From a virus: DNA of 43,157 bases. Position 1 is the stretch's first letter; every line of letters begins with the position of its first letter. The stretch covers positions 1 through 43,157 of IMG/VR virus record IMGVR_UViG_3300027844_001155; one strand, given 5' to 3'. The translations under genes and the position numbers were made by a program. The notes under the pieces are model-generated. The model was not told where the DNA came from. It saw nothing but the letters and a program-made list of their open reading frames with translations, and searched no databases. Below, piece after piece: positions 42,752 through 43,157 of the stretch.

Positions 42752-42914
42752 CTTCTTAGAAGCGATCCTTTTGAGGCTAGACGAAGACGTTTGGCGAGAG
42801 AATTTTGGGGTCACTCTGGATGCAGCGGGGATCCCCGTCACGGGCGATCCCCTAATCGACAAGTGGGAGAGAGAGGCCCGTGAGGGAAGAACACACAACC
42901 CGAATCCAGATTAA
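42612..42914 (+). CDS. second chaperone frame (T-like), independent start or frameshift product
   Basis: ATG 42612 has AGGGAG (42602-42607) 4 bases upstream, so it could start by itself. It gives a 100-residue protein with MHVGFQETAERVKEIRATPG, then a Pro-rich part and FLEAILLRLDEDVWRENFGV, which resemble T-type chaperone C-termini. It lies in the frame reached from the first chaperone by a +1 or -2 shift. Phage Mu uses -2 at this place. ATG 42555 is in frame too but lies within good coding sequence of the first frame. It overlaps the next gene by 35 bases. Confidence 0.6.
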   Translation: MHVGFQETAERVKEIRATPGYPLIQSVLPPLPTSTIHPLWPNLGPGDFLEAILLRLDEDVWRENFGVTLDAAGIPVTGDPLIDKWEREAREGRTHNPNPD

Positions 42915-43157
42915 GATCGACGACGTGGAAGCACAGGCGTCCATCGAAAGATTAGTCACCGAGCTAAAGCGGGCTCAGGACATCGCTCAAAATCTGTTAG
43001 TAGGCGGCGCGGGTGGTGCGGGCGCAATCACGGGGGCTGCTCAGGTAGCGGGTGCAAGCGGCGCGGTAAACGGCGGGGGAACATCCACAACGGCGAGTGG
43101 GGGCGGAGCGCGTGATGCCCAAGGGCGCTTTACCAGCGGTGACGGCGGTGACGGGGG
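42880..43157 (+). CDS. tape measure protein, N-terminal fragment (partial)
   Basis: GTG 42880 follows AGAGAGG at 42869-42875 and the frame is open to the end of the window (92 codons). It begins VREEHTTRIQIKIDDVEAQA, then a helix SIERLVTELKRAQDIAQNL, and then a Gly/Ala/Ser-rich stretch. This is a common start of tail tape measure proteins, and the position after the chaperones is right. The main part lies outside the window. Confidence 0.6.
   Translation, partial: MREEHTTRIQIKIDDVEAQASIERLVTELKRAQDIAQNLLVGGAGGAGAITGAAQVAGASGAVNGGGTSTTASGGGARDAQGRFTSGDGGDG

Overview
This window is part of the genome of a tailed double-stranded DNA phage (Caudoviricetes). It encodes a tail sheath and a tail tube, so the tail is contractile (myovirus shape). 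Every gene I can support lies on the plus strand. Genes are packed with ATGA, TAATG or short overlaps, and no gene-free stretch reaches 300 bases. I see no integrase, tRNA gene, rRNA, CRISPR array or clear host gene. The host cannot be named from this sequence. The tail-fibre modules resemble types common in aquatic phages, which is only a weak hint.

Layout. 1-2173: the end of an unknown gene, a possible tiny gene, and the first multidomain 'polyvalent' protein. 2206-4084: a zinc-ribbon protein and the large terminase. 4095-7848: a small protein, three fibre-like proteins and a short ORF. 7851-18728: a ParB-like polyvalent protein, a basic tagged protein, a 2661-residue DarB-like methyltransferase-helicase and a 104-residue protein. 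18732-20330: portal. 20330-31642: three more polyvalent proteins, carrying two PP-loop/PAPS-reductase-like domains, a GNAT-like domain, a zincin, two ADP-ribosyltransferases and a DdrB/ParB-like domain. 31639-35811: small protein, MuF-like head protein, prohead protease, probable scaffold and major capsid protein. 35884-39798: connector and neck genes, one of which carries an intein. 39844-43157: tail sheath, tail tube, tail assembly chaperone(s) and the start of a tape-measure-like gene.

The most unusual feature is a short basic/aromatic 'tag' of about 22-29 residues. It occurs 13 times in seven proteins (subtypes: Y-x-GKGKR..G-T/S-PGHY-x-Y-x-Y-DEPK; HKYIRR..GTPGHY-x-YIY; PPAGYS-x-IPK..GGYRK..GKW-x-Y-x-YP), usually after a short helix ending LLKAARG. 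All seven proteins sit inside the head-morphogenesis cluster, around the portal. In the 1898-residue protein each of four enzyme-like domains is preceded by one tag. Two of those tags are a perfect 90-bp direct repeat flanking a metallopeptidase cassette with different codon usage. I infer that the tag marks proteins for loading into the capsid, or for processing there, and that tag-coding DNA also serves as the joint for swapping effector modules. The combination of methylase-helicase, ParB/DdrB-like, ART, PAPS-reductase-like and zincin domains fits the published 'polyvalent protein' theme: anti-defence or host-takeover proteins injected with phage DNA, as with P1 DarB and DdrB. The role of the tag is my inference and is untested.

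Other points of note are a 139-residue mini-intein in a head-tail adaptor, a peptide shared by the prohead protease and the capsid protein, a degenerate ComM/Mg-chelatase-like segment in the DarB-like protein, and a 26-bp hairpin-containing repeat shared by two polyvalent genes.
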